The notes under the pieces were generated by a model. The model was given only the letters and a program-made list of their open reading frames with translations, was not told the DNA's origin and did no database searches. This document shows, piece after piece, positions 45,883 through 54,378 of a DNA stretch of 64,000 bases (position 1 is its first letter; every line of letters begins with the position of its first letter). Made by a program: the position numbers and the translations under genes. The stretch lies in contig JAAKEZ010000009.1 of NCBI GenBank assembly GCA_018475625.1, forward strand, positions 50,512-114,511, read 5' to 3'. Origin of the DNA: Candidatus Bathyarchaeota archaeon A05DMB-2. GTDB lineage: Archaea > Thermoproteota > Bathyarchaeia > Bathyarchaeales > Bathycorpusculaceae.

Positions 45883-46890
45883 ATGATGGTTCAGAAACAG
45901 GTAGTGGAAGCTTTAATGAAGCCTGAAGCCTACGACGAAGAACCCGGCGGCATCGAGATGGTGCAGACACACATATCATTCGTGTTCTTAACTAACCGCT
46001 TCGCCTACAAGGTTAAAAAAGCTGTAAACTTGGGATTTCTGGATTTCACGACTCTTGAAAAAAGGCGCTTTTACTGCGAAAAAGAGTTGGAACTCAACCG
46101 GCGACTGTGCAGGGACATGTACGTTGAGGTTGTTCCAATCAACAAGGCGGACAGAATCAAGATAAAGGGCATGGGAGAAACTGTCGAGTACGCCGTGAAA
46201 ATGAAGAGAATACCCCAAGAGAAAATGCTGAACATACTCCTCGAACAAAACGCTGTGGACGCCAAGCTGATGGACAGGATAGCGAAAATCATCGCAGAAT
46301 TCCATTCAAAAACCGAAACAAACAGCAGAATAAGCGAGTTCGGTTCGCTACCGATAGTGGAAACCAATTGGAAAGAAAACTACGACCAAACCGAAGAGTT
46401 CATCGGCAAAACGATATCCCAAGAAAATTTTGAATTAATCCGAGACAAAATCAACGATTACATGAAGCAGAACGCCGCGTTTTTTGAGAAAAGAGTGATG
46501 CAGGGCAAGGTCCGAGATTGCCATGGCGACATTCACTCGGGCAATATTTTCGTGACAAACGGAATCTACATCTTCGACGCCATAGAGTTCAACGACAGGT
46601 TCAGATACTCCGACGTTGCCTCCGACGTAGCCTTCTTAGCCATGGACCTAGATTACAAACAACGAACCGCCCTATCCGATGCCCTCATAAAAAGATACGT
46701 TGAATATTCTAGAGACCAAGAGCTAACCCAGCTTCTTCCCTTCTACAAGTGCTACCGAGCCTACGTGCGAGGAAAAGTCGTCAGCTTCAAACTCAAAGAC
46801 CCCAATGTACGTAGTAAAGAGAAGAGCGCAGCAATGAAAGAGGCAAAAGCATACTTCAAACTGGCAGCCGCCTACGCAAAAACGCTTTGA
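45883..46890 (+). CDS. APH-fold kinase (COG2187 type)
   Basis: A 335-residue aminoglycoside-phosphotransferase-fold protein. VYFVKKAVNLGF-type N-lobe (here AYKVKKAVNLGFLDF), the catalytic loop CHGDIHSGNIF, and the metal motif FDAIEFNDRF are clear. In many bacteria this domain is fused to a P-loop kinase domain (COG0645); here that second part is separate at 47,779. A small-molecule kinase role is likely; the substrate is unknown. ATG start after GGAGAG. Confidence 0.8.
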   Translation: MMVQKQVVEALMKPEAYDEEPGGIEMVQTHISFVFLTNRFAYKVKKAVNLGFLDFTTLEKRRFYCEKELELNRRLCRDMYVEVVPINKADRIKIKGMGETVEYAVKMKRIPQEKMLNILLEQNAVDAKLMDRIAKIIAEFHSKTETNSRISEFGSLPIVETNWKENYDQTEEFIGKTISQENFELIRDKINDYMKQNAAFFEKRVMQGKVRDCHGDIHSGNIFVTNGIYIFDAIEFNDRFRYSDVASDVAFLAMDLDYKQRTALSDALIKRYVEYSRDQELTQLLPFYKCYRAYVRGKVVSFKLKDPNVRSKEKSAAMKEAKAYFKLAAAYAKTL

Positions 46891-46896
46891 AGCCGT

Positions 46897-47766
46897 TTAG
46901 AGCCTAAATTGGTCAGCAACATAATCGGGAACAGCCACGGTTCCCATAACGACTGGTTTCTGGTGACAGTCGCTTCCGCCAGTCACCAATAAGCCGTGTT
47001 CTTTAGCGAACTTCACATAATGATTCGTTGACGCGGGGTCGCTTCTCGAGTGCCAACACTCCACACCATCGATGAACTCTAACATAGATTCCGCTATTAT
47101 TGTGGTTTGCTCAGATAAAGATTTGGTCAGCGTCACAAGCGAAGTGCCATGCGGATCGTTCGGGTGGGCTAGAAATATTCTTCCTCCCGCATCGCGCACC
47201 AGTCTGGAAGCTTCTTCAAGGTGAAGCGGATACTTAGGAACATCGAAGCGCACAAGGTACTTGTCGAAAGCCTCTTGCCTGTTTCGGACGATGCCCTTCT
47301 TCACCAGATAATCCGCGATGTGGGGTCGCCCCAGCACGCCGTCTACGGAAGCTTGAATCTCTGCAAAATCCTTCCGCGTTAACTTCTCGATTCCTTCCTT
47401 CGCAAACGCGCCGTTAAGGTTGTCCAAGATTTTCGCTGCTCTTTCCTCGCGGTACTCTGCCATCCGCTGCAGTCTCTCCGATAGCGCCTTGTTTTCTGCG
47501 TCAAACTGGTAACCCAAGAAATCAAGAGACACCGCCTTGCCTTCATGATATTTTGGATGTGAGAAGGTCACGTTCAGCTCAACACCAGTGACGTAGCGGA
47601 TTCCTGCCTTTCCAGCCAAATCTATGGCTATGAGTTGGCAACCAATCGAATCGTGGTCCGTGATGGACATGAACCCGATGTTTCTGAGTTTTGCTTCCTT
47701 TACGATTTGTTCAACTGTGAAGACTCCGTCGGAACTTTGCGAGTGAATGTGCAAATCTATAATCAT
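46897..47766 (-). CDS. PHP-domain phosphoesterase
   Basis: A 289-residue PHP hydrolase: LHIHSQSSDG at the start, SITDHDSIG, GVELNV, GRPHIA, FLAHPND and GGSDCHQ supply the metal ligands. Family members remove phosphate from nucleoside bisphosphates or histidinol phosphate, or trim RNA ends. Histidinol-phosphate phosphatase is a candidate because it is missing from the his operon, but nothing in the context shows it. ATG start; 12 bp after the P-loop kinase gene. Confidence 0.85.
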   Translation of the reverse strand: MIIDLHIHSQSSDGVFTVEQIVKEAKLRNIGFMSITDHDSIGCQLIAIDLAGKAGIRYVTGVELNVTFSHPKYHEGKAVSLDFLGYQFDAENKALSERLQRMAEYREERAAKILDNLNGAFAKEGIEKLTRKDFAEIQASVDGVLGRPHIADYLVKKGIVRNRQEAFDKYLVRFDVPKYPLHLEEASRLVRDAGGRIFLAHPNDPHGTSLVTLTKSLSEQTTIIAESMLEFIDGVECWHSRSDPASTNHYVKFAKEHGLLVTGGSDCHQKPVVMGTVAVPDYVADQFRL

Positions 47767-47778
47767 GAAGCTGCCCAG

Positions 47779-48384
47779 TTACCTTTTTTCCATTCCGATA
47801 ACAGACCAGTTATCAGGCTCATCATGGCACGTGTCAACAGTCAGATGCACTATCGCAAGCGTCGGATAAAGTCTCTTTAAATCGTCCACGTCAACGGGTT
47901 CAAACTTTGCCTTGTTCGCAAGGTACGCCTCCACGGTCAAAGCGTTTGACTCATACTTTTCCTTAGTTCTTCTCTGAATCCTCGCAATCGACACTTCCTG
48001 AGGACAGCTAGTTTCAAGAATAACAAAGGTCAATTCGTGCTTTGCCGCAATTTCAGCCGCGCGCCTCCGCAGTTCCTGAGTTACGAAAGTGGCGTCCATT
48101 ATCACGCCCGTTTTGCTCTTTCCGAGAAGTTCGTCTGCTCTGCGGAACATTTCATCATAAACAGACAACCGCTTGCTCATGTCCCCCGCAACTTTCTGGT
48201 CAAACACGTCTTCGTCCTTGAGAACCTCCAAGCGAATCAAGTCGCTTCGAAGAATGGGGTATCCCTTGATTTTTGAGACTTCTTCTGAGGTTTCTGTTTT
48301 CCAAGTACCGGGAAGCCCGCAGGTAATCAGCAAGGTTTCGGAGCCTAGCTTAGCTTTGATAAACTGAGTGAAGGGTTCCCTCAC
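47779..48384 (-). CDS. P-loop kinase (AAA/zeta-toxin-like, COG0645 type)
   Basis: A 201-residue P-loop kinase with Walker A TCGLPGTWKTETSEE, in which the usual GxGKS/T reads GTWKT, then ILRSDLIRLEVL and VIMDATFVTQELRR as the phosphate-acceptor site. It resembles the C-terminal half of bacterial APH-kinase fusions. Given the nearby APH gene, the two may form one enzyme pair. It is first in a unit with the PHP gene. The start at 48384 is GTG. Confidence 0.8.
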   Translation of the reverse strand: MREPFTQFIKAKLGSETLLITCGLPGTWKTETSEEVSKIKGYPILRSDLIRLEVLKDEDVFDQKVAGDMSKRLSVYDEMFRRADELLGKSKTGVIMDATFVTQELRRRAAEIAAKHELTFVILETSCPQEVSIARIQRRTKEKYESNALTVEAYLANKAKFEPVDVDDLKRLYPTLAIVHLTVDTCHDEPDNWSVIGMEKR

Positions 48385-48546
48385 TTACATACGCCTCTGA
48401 GTTAAGTTCAGGTAAAAACATAATTAAACCTTTTTGGCAGACCGTACCTTCCGGGAAAGCGCTTCAAAGCGAAATTCTTATGCTCAGCGTGAAGCAAAGC
48501 TAAATAGTCAGGGCTGTTATCTTTCCTAAAAAGAAGGTCAACGCAA

Positions 48547-49803
48547 ATGGAAGAATTCCAAGTTAAAGACAAGACTCTCGCGCCGCAAGGACATCTGCAG
48601 ATTGAATGGGCTGCAGCACACATGCCCGTACTAAACCAAATTAAAAACCGATTCAGCAAAGAAAAACCGCTGAAAGGCTTAACGTTAGGAGCATGCCTCC
48701 ACGTAACTAAAGAAACAGCCGTATTGGCAGAGGCGTTTCTGGCAAGCGGCGTCAAAATCGCGCTGTGCGGTTCCAACCCGCTTTCCACCCAAGACGATGT
48801 GGCAGCTGCGCTGGCAGAAAAGGGCGTTCATGTTTTCGCTTGGCGAGGACAAACCACGGAAGAGTACTATTCATGCATCGAAAAAGTGCTGGATTACAAA
48901 CCTCAGATAACACTCGACGACGGCGCAGACCTTGTTGGCACCTTGCACGGCAAAAGAAAAGAAGGACTGCAACACGTTAAAGGCGGAACCGAAGAAACCA
49001 CCACAGGCGTGATTCGCCTGAGAGCCATGGAAAAGGACGGAAGCCTGAAGTACCCAATCATAGCCGTCAACGACGCTTACACAAAGTATCTTTTCGACAA
49101 CCGCTACGGAACAGGCCAAAGCACCATAGACGGCATACTTCGAGCTACAAGCGTGCTCTTGGCAGGCAAGAACTTCGTGGTCTGCGGTTACGGCTGGTGC
49201 AGCCGAGGCATAGCCATGCGCGCACGAGGAATGGGGGCAAACATCATAGTCACCGAAGTGCAGCCCACCAGAGCACTGGAAGCAGCCATGGACGGTTTAC
49301 GCGTCATGCCCATAGCTGAAGCAGCAGCAGTAGGCGACATATTCGTAACCGCCACAGGCGACATAAACGTCATACGCAAAGAACATATGCAGAAAATGAA
49401 AGACGGCGCCATAATCGCCAACAGCGGACACTTCAACGTGGAAATCAGCCTGAAAGACCTAGAAGCGTTGTCCGTGGCGGCAAGAACGATTCGACCTAAC
49501 CTAGTGGAGTACAAGTTGAAAGACGGCAGAAAACTCTACCTTCTGGCTGAGGGCAGACTTGTGAACCTGTCAGCCGCGGAGGGGCACCCCTCTGAGGTGA
49601 TGGACATGTCCTTCGCAAACCAAGCATTAAGCGCAGAATACATCGCCAAATCCGTGAAGATGCCGCCGAAAGTTTACACCGTTCCCAAAGACATAGATGA
49701 AACCGTGGCAGAACTCAAACTCAAAGCCATGGGAGTAAAAATCGACGAGCTAACTCCAGAACAGAAAAAGTATTTGGCAACGTGGGAAATGGGCACGACA
49801 TAG
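48547..49803 (+). CDS. ahcY: Adenosylhomocysteinase
   Basis: A 418-residue enzyme that splits S-adenosylhomocysteine to adenosine and homocysteine. NAD-binding [46 protein letters not shown] and the C-terminal [17 protein letters not shown] are typical. It lacks the extra C-terminal Lys-Tyr segment of eukaryotic forms, as archaeal enzymes do. It removes the product of methyltransfer reactions. ATG start; single-gene unit. Confidence 0.96.
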   Translation: MEEFQVKDKTLAPQGHLQIEWAAAHMPVLNQIKNRFSKEKPLKGLTLGACLHVTKETAVLAEAFLASGVKIALCGSNPLSTQDDVAAALAEKGVHVFAWRGQTTEEYYSCIEKVLDYKPQITLDDGADLVGTLHGKRKEGLQHVKGGTEETTTGVIRLRAMEKDGSLKYPIIAVNDAYTKYLFDNRYGTGQSTIDGILRATSVLLAGKNFVVCGYGWCSRGIAMRARGMGANIIVTEVQPTRALEAAMDGLRVMPIAEAAAVGDIFVTATGDINVIRKEHMQKMKDGAIIANSGHFNVEISLKDLEALSVAARTIRPNLVEYKLKDGRKLYLLAEGRLVNLSAAEGHPSEVMDMSFANQALSAEYIAKSVKMPPKVYTVPKDIDETVAELKLKAMGVKIDELTPEQKKYLATWEMGTT

Positions 49804-49880
49804 TAAGAGTATATCGGCTGATACGGTAAACTTTAAATGGATTAAGACTATAAACATGGCTTATAAGTGGTGAAACCTTA

Positions 49881-50228
49881 ATGAGTAAAGATCAAGCAAT
49901 AGGTGGAGCAATATTCATCGTATGCATAGTTGTTGCTATAGGCTACTTAATAACACTGTTCTATCCAGACTGGCTTGTACAAATCGGATTACTCAGCAGT
50001 ACTGCAAACGTTCAGTTCTGGGTCATAGCTGTTCCTGTCTTCATAGCTTTCGTTGCAATAATGTTCATCGGCGCATGGATCGGCTGGACCATGGCTACTA
50101 CACCCCCGCCAAAACCAATCGAAGAAATCACGACTGAGATAGAGGAAAAGAAGGAAGAGCAAGCAGAGACAAGCGCGACGGAAGCAACCGCAGAAGAAAA
50201 AGCTTCAGAGAAGAAAAAGAAAGCCTAA
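49881..50228 (+). CDS. Small membrane protein with an acidic-basic tail
   Basis: A 115-residue protein with two membrane helices (GGAIFIVCIVVAIGYLITLF and FWVIAVPVFIAFVAIMFIGA) and a cytosolic, Glu/Ala/Lys-rich low-complexity tail. GGTGA precedes the ATG. Function is unknown. Confidence 0.6.
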   Translation: MSKDQAIGGAIFIVCIVVAIGYLITLFYPDWLVQIGLLSSTANVQFWVIAVPVFIAFVAIMFIGAWIGWTMATTPPPKPIEEITTEIEEKKEEQAETSATEATAEEKASEKKKKA

Positions 50229-50324
50229 ACCGTAGCCAAAGCCACAATCAACGTTCGAGAAACCTATTTCTATAGTTTTTTTACTTTTAGATGATTTAGC
50301 CATAGATTAATTTTGGGAAGTCGC

Positions 50325-50696
50325 TCATAATCCAATTATCGGAAACATGAAGTGAAAACCAGCGGTGACCGCGGCTGAAACAGCAAAAATGATTAAAATC
50401 ATCTTCGGATTAACAGAGAAGGAGCTTTCCTCACTCTTTGGTTGCACATCGTATTCCCTGATTTCGCGCGTGCTGTTGCCTATGCGAACGACAGCCGTGA
50501 ATTTTTTTGTCTCCACTTCAACCGTGTAAACCTCGCCTTCCAACGAAACCCGTCTGGGCTTTAAACCGCCTTTATGCCCAATCCTTTTCAGGAAGGCTGT
50601 AGCCATAGTCGTAACTGTTTCAGCGTTCAGTTCCTTTTGTTGAGGAACCGTAGAAGTGACAGCGTTTGGTACCGTTTCCTGCGAAGCCACCGACAA
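50325..50696 (-). CDS. Tail-anchored conserved protein
   Basis: A 123-residue protein with a soluble N-terminal part (VEVETKKFTAVVRIGNSTRE forms beta strands) and one C-terminal membrane helix, MILIIFAVSAAVTAGFHFMF. Start TTG 50696 with GGAGA upstream. No family recognised. Confidence 0.55.
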   Translation of the reverse strand: MSVASQETVPNAVTSTVPQQKELNAETVTTMATAFLKRIGHKGGLKPRRVSLEGEVYTVEVETKKFTAVVRIGNSTREIREYDVQPKSEESSFSVNPKMILIIFAVSAAVTAGFHFMFPIIGL

Positions 50697-50773
50697 CCAT
50701 GTTGTCTCCTATCTGTATCTAGGGGGAACCATTTGAAAGTTTAAAAAGAGATGTGCGTATCACGGGAAACTGA

Positions 50774-51154
50774 CTACGCCTTCATCTTCTTAAGCATGCA
50801 TTCAACGATGTCCTTGCACGTCATGCAGCTGTCAGGAATCTGGTCTTTCAATGACCGCTCACTCAAATAACCAAGATGATAACCACAGCCATGCGCTTTC
50901 TCAGAAGCATCAATCGTACTCTCCACAGGTTCCAGCTCTTCCTCAACTTCAACCATTTTCGGCTCATCAGATTCAACTGGCAACTCGTTTTCCACTATTA
51001 TCTCGGTTAAGCAGTATGGACATGCGTCGTATGGTCCTGCTGCATTCGCTTGAAGGTTTAGTGCTTTGATGGGTTTGAGGAAGACTCTGCCGCAAGAATT
51101 GTTCGGACAAGTGAAAGTGCTAACCTTTTTAGACTTTGTTTCAGTTTGAGACAT
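50774..51154 (-). CDS. Zinc-ribbon-like conserved protein
   Basis: A 126-residue protein with cysteine pairs CPNNSCGRVF and CPYCLTEII in the first half and C-terminal HGCGYHLGYL plus CMTCKDIVECM. A Glu-rich linker joins the halves. It probably binds metal; the role is unknown. ATG start. Confidence 0.6.
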   Translation of the reverse strand: MSQTETKSKKVSTFTCPNNSCGRVFLKPIKALNLQANAAGPYDACPYCLTEIIVENELPVESDEPKMVEVEEELEPVESTIDASEKAHGCGYHLGYLSERSLKDQIPDSCMTCKDIVECMLKKMKA

Positions 51155-51229
51155 GAAAGAGCCTCCTGATACAAGTGAATTAATAGTTACAAGTTTATAG
51201 TGTTAACGAATTCGAAATAAGTATCCAAA

Positions 51230-51829
51230 CTATTCAACTTTGCACGTTTGTTCCGGAGAGGCCAGCTTCTTTAGGTCTTCAACGCCTTGTGCGTAACCCG
51301 ACGCAAGCAAGATATCCCCTGCGTAAATCACTGTGTCTGGTTTGGGGCGCAAGCTTTTTTCGCCGCGTCTTATGGCTAAAACCCACATGCCTGTTTCCTC
51401 GTGCACCCGCGCCTCCTTCAGAGTCTTATTCACAAGCGGGGAATCAGCAGTTACGCATGCTTGGGTAACGGTTTCTTCAGCTTCTTTTATGGCTAGTTTC
51501 AGCACTGGGTGCGGTTCGATACCTCTAAGCACGACTTCAGCTATCTCAGCGGCGGCGTCTGCAATTTTTTCTGTCGCCACACCCAACCTGATGAGCCCCA
51601 AAAAGCCAGAGGCTTCTTCTTTCTTAAAGTCGCTAGTTAATGCCAAAAGCTCGAAATCCGTGTGCAGATTGTCCACGTACTCTTCGAGGCGCTGCACCTC
51701 GTCAGCCAGTTCTTTGCTGTTTAGCATGAGCGAAGAATAGGCCAAGTCAATCATGAGTTCAGAAGTATTTTTTAGCTCGACGAACCGTGCAACAATCTCT
51801 TCGAAGACCTCTCGCTTGTTTTTTACCAT
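51230..51829 (-). CDS. PhoU-TrkA_C regulatory protein (copy 1)
   Basis: A 199-residue protein: a PhoU-like helical part (ELMIDLAYSSLMLNSKELAD) followed by a TrkA_C domain (VLAIRRGEKSLRPKPDTVIY, then GDILLASG). TrkA_C domains bind ligands such as c-di-AMP or ions and regulate transporters. It is downstream of a paralogue and an SLC41/MgtE transporter gene, so it likely controls that carrier. ATG start, 2 bp after copy 2. Confidence 0.82.
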   Translation of the reverse strand: MVKNKREVFEEIVARFVELKNTSELMIDLAYSSLMLNSKELADEVQRLEEYVDNLHTDFELLALTSDFKKEEASGFLGLIRLGVATEKIADAAAEIAEVVLRGIEPHPVLKLAIKEAEETVTQACVTADSPLVNKTLKEARVHEETGMWVLAIRRGEKSLRPKPDTVIYAGDILLASGYAQGVEDLKKLASPEQTCKVE

Positions 51830-51831
51830 GC

Positions 51832-52440
51832 TTATTCTTCCAACTCCCTGAGTTTTCCCTCGGCCAAGTCTTTAAACTCTTTAATTCCCATAGGAGCCCC
51901 GCGAGTAATCAACGTGTCTCCGCGAAAAACGCGCTCATCATCCTGAGGGTCAAGTATCCAGTCTTTGTTTCTGCGGATGGCAATTATGTCCACGCCCATT
52001 CTTGCGGCTAAGTCAAGGTCTTCAATCCGCTTCCCAGCAATTACAGAACCTTCATTCACCGTTACCTTCATCAAACGCTCTTCAACTTTTTCGAAAATCT
52101 CGCCGATTATCGGGTGGATTCCGATGTTACGAGTTACAATCGCCGCGATATCAGCGGCAGCGTCTGAAATTTTGTCTGCAGCAGCAGCAACCGTTGACAC
52201 ACCTATCAAGGACTCCGCGTCCTTAGCGTCTCGTGCTGCAATCATGATTTCAATGTCCAGAAGATATGCCAAGGTGTCAGTGCGCTCTTCAAGTTCTATA
52301 ACGTCTTCAGCAAGCTCCTTGTCATTAAACAAGGCGGCTGAATATGCCAAGTCAATCATAAGCTCGGAGATGTTCTTCATTTCAAGAAGAAGAGCGCGGA
52401 CTGGGATAGGCTTGTATTCTATCTTTTCAAACTTTGGCAT
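51832..52440 (-). CDS. PhoU-TrkA_C regulatory protein (copy 2)
   Basis: A paralogue of about 202 residues with the same PhoU-like helices (ELMIDLAYSAALFNDKELAE) and TrkA_C domain (DIIAIRRNKDWILDPQDDER, then GDTLITRG). ATG 52440 is preferred to GTG 52455 because GGAGTGG lies at a fitting distance. It is between the transporter gene and copy 1. Confidence 0.82.
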   Translation of the reverse strand: MPKFEKIEYKPIPVRALLLEMKNISELMIDLAYSAALFNDKELAEDVIELEERTDTLAYLLDIEIMIAARDAKDAESLIGVSTVAAAADKISDAAADIAAIVTRNIGIHPIIGEIFEKVEERLMKVTVNEGSVIAGKRIEDLDLAARMGVDIIAIRRNKDWILDPQDDERVFRGDTLITRGAPMGIKEFKDLAEGKLRELEE

Positions 52441-52504
52441 ATTCTTGGAAGCCACTCCGCGATTAGATATTGGTTTTGAAATATTTTAATTATACTCTTA
52501 AAGG

Positions 52505-53704
52505 CTATCCTACCAAAAGCAACGCCACGAGCAAGGCAATTGAGGTTACGCTGTCAGCGAATGAGCTCTCTATAGGAACGACAAAATTATCGGGGTCTAA
52601 GCCCCTTTTGAACGTCAGAATCGAGATTGAATAGGACACAAGCACTATCGCGGTGACGGCGATGACGTTGGCGATCAGCAGGATAGAAAGCAGGTTGAGG
52701 AAAGAGTTGAACGAGAGCACATTGTTTATTGCCAAAGATAAAATTGTCAGAATTACAAACATTATGAGAGAGGATGACCAAGCGCTAAAAATGTTCTTCG
52801 AATGGTTCCGCATGGAAGACAAAGAAGGAGAAAGCAGTCCCAAGGCAAGTTTCGTGGTTGCAGTGGAACCCACAACAGAGCCAACATCCCCGATCATGTC
52901 AATCAAAGCTGGATAAACCGTTAAAACTTCTTTCCTGTCCGCCACAAAATAGCTTATTTGCTTAAGAACTGTTCCAGTCACGTTAACTATGAAGGCCACA
53001 AGCAACATCGTAGTCATGGACTCCTTGATAGTTTTAACGAAATCCGCGTCATGCATATTCCTAGGCAAGATGTACAAAACTAAAAAACCAAAAGCTAATG
53101 CTACAGCGGCAATTATCCAACGACCCCAGAAACTGAGGAAAAACAGGCTGATAACCCCGACGTAAAAGAGAGTTATGAGAATGTCGGCAGCGGTAGACAT
53201 GATGGGGTAAACCACGATGTCTGGGTCTAAACCTCGTTTGAATGTAACAAAAGCCACTTTTATCGTTACCAAAGAAATAAGAAGACCAAAAGCCATAGTT
53301 GCCAGCACCACCGACAGAATGGCGGGGAAATCGGCAAGAGTTATTCCCCAAAACAGGCTCCCGAAGACCATGGCGATGCTGCCCATCGCGACGCTCGTTG
53401 CCAAGTTTATGACGATTATAGCCTCAAACAGCTTGTAAAAATTATGGGTATTCTTAAAAAATCTAGGATAAATGGTGCCAAGATGCAGCGCGGTACCTAA
53501 ACGACCACTCAGCAAACCTCCGATGACTCCTTTCGCGCTAACTATGGCGGGGTAAACAGCGATAGCCCAGGGTGAAAGCAGGAAAACGCCAAGTTGAGAA
53601 GCCACCATGAAGCCGGCGAGCAAACCGCCTATATCGAAAAAATAGGCCAGTGAGGTTTCTTTAAAAATCCCGGCGAAGCTTTTTGAAATGCCAGCATGCG
53701 ACAA
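52505..53704 (-). CDS. SLC41/MgtE-type divalent cation transporter
   Basis: A 399-residue membrane protein built of two repeated MgtE-like membrane domains; each repeat ends in a near-identical FKRGLDPD segment (VTFKRGLDPDIVVYPI and LTFKRGLDPDNFVVPI). Archaeal and eukaryotic SLC41 proteins share this duplicated form without the cytosolic CBS domains of bacterial MgtE. It likely moves Mg2+. Start TTG 53704 after GGAGGCGATG. The two PhoU-TrkA_C genes downstream replace the missing regulatory domains. Confidence 0.88.
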   Translation of the reverse strand: MSHAGISKSFAGIFKETSLAYFFDIGGLLAGFMVASQLGVFLLSPWAIAVYPAIVSAKGVIGGLLSGRLGTALHLGTIYPRFFKNTHNFYKLFEAIIVINLATSVAMGSIAMVFGSLFWGITLADFPAILSVVLATMAFGLLISLVTIKVAFVTFKRGLDPDIVVYPIMSTAADILITLFYVGVISLFFLSFWGRWIIAAVALAFGFLVLYILPRNMHDADFVKTIKESMTTMLLVAFIVNVTGTVLKQISYFVADRKEVLTVYPALIDMIGDVGSVVGSTATTKLALGLLSPSLSSMRNHSKNIFSAWSSSLIMFVILTILSLAINNVLSFNSFLNLLSILLIANVIAVTAIVLVSYSISILTFKRGLDPDNFVVPIESSFADSVTSIALLVALLLVG

Positions 53705-54094
53705 GCGTCATCGCCTCCTCGTGGTGTTCGGCAGCGTCAGAAAGGAACTGTCAGGAAAGCTGTGGAAAAATGACTTGCTGTTAGCTGATACTTGGCGGTG
53801 TTTTGGCGCCCCAGAAGCCGAAGCTACAAAAACATGGTATCGTGGATGGGAAGAGTATTCTGGTTTCATTTTGTCTGCCTCTGTTTTCGGCTATCCACAA
53901 GCACGATTCTGATTGGTCCTGTGCTTGCAGGCTGCCAAGCACCACTTCAACTTGCACTCCTGAATTTTTATTGAGATGAATCAGATTGCTTAAATAGATT
54001 TCTAATATGGTACCTGAATCTTTAGCAGATTTTCACAAACGTTTTAATCGTTTCATTCGAGGTTATCTTTGCGGCTAACTAAGTGTGTGACTTA
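53705..54094. other. Intergenic region, no clear gene
   Basis: Beyond the transporter's ribosome-binding site (53707-53716 on the minus strand), 390 bases show nothing firm. A plus-strand frame from 53688 to 53912 has no supporting features. AT-rich sequence at 53960-54040 probably holds promoters. Confidence 0.4.
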
Positions 54095-54238
54095 ATGTAC
54101 TCGGTATGGATCAAAATCGACAACAGTTTGCCATGGATTGAACTTGAGGAAAACTTTGAAACCAGAGCAGAAGCACGGGCAGCGATGAAAGGGAGACGAA
54201 GCAAGTTCAGGGCAAAAATCGTCAAAGTATCAAAATGA
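54095..54238 (+). CDS. Small basic conserved-looking protein
   Basis: A 47-residue frame from ATG 54095: MYSVWIKIDNSLPWIELEEN, followed by EARAAMKGRRSKFRAKIVKV and a TGA. The strand-helix-strand pattern and basic end look like a small archaeal DNA/RNA-associated protein, but I cannot name it. Confidence 0.45.
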   Translation: MYSVWIKIDNSLPWIELEENFETRAEARAAMKGRRSKFRAKIVKVSK

Positions 54239-54378
54239 AAGATGGAAAACTGCAGCAATCATGGAATACGATAACGATTTTAAACGTATTCACGGAATAG
54301 CGCATGCTCTGCGCCAGACCGTCCACTTAACAAACAGAGTCATATCAACCATAGCAACCTGCCAACGGAATTCAAGCT

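Noticed and set aside
53688..53912. 74-residue plus-strand frame opposite the transporter start
   Set aside because: It overlaps the transporter's own start and ribosome-binding site on the other strand, and shows no family signature.
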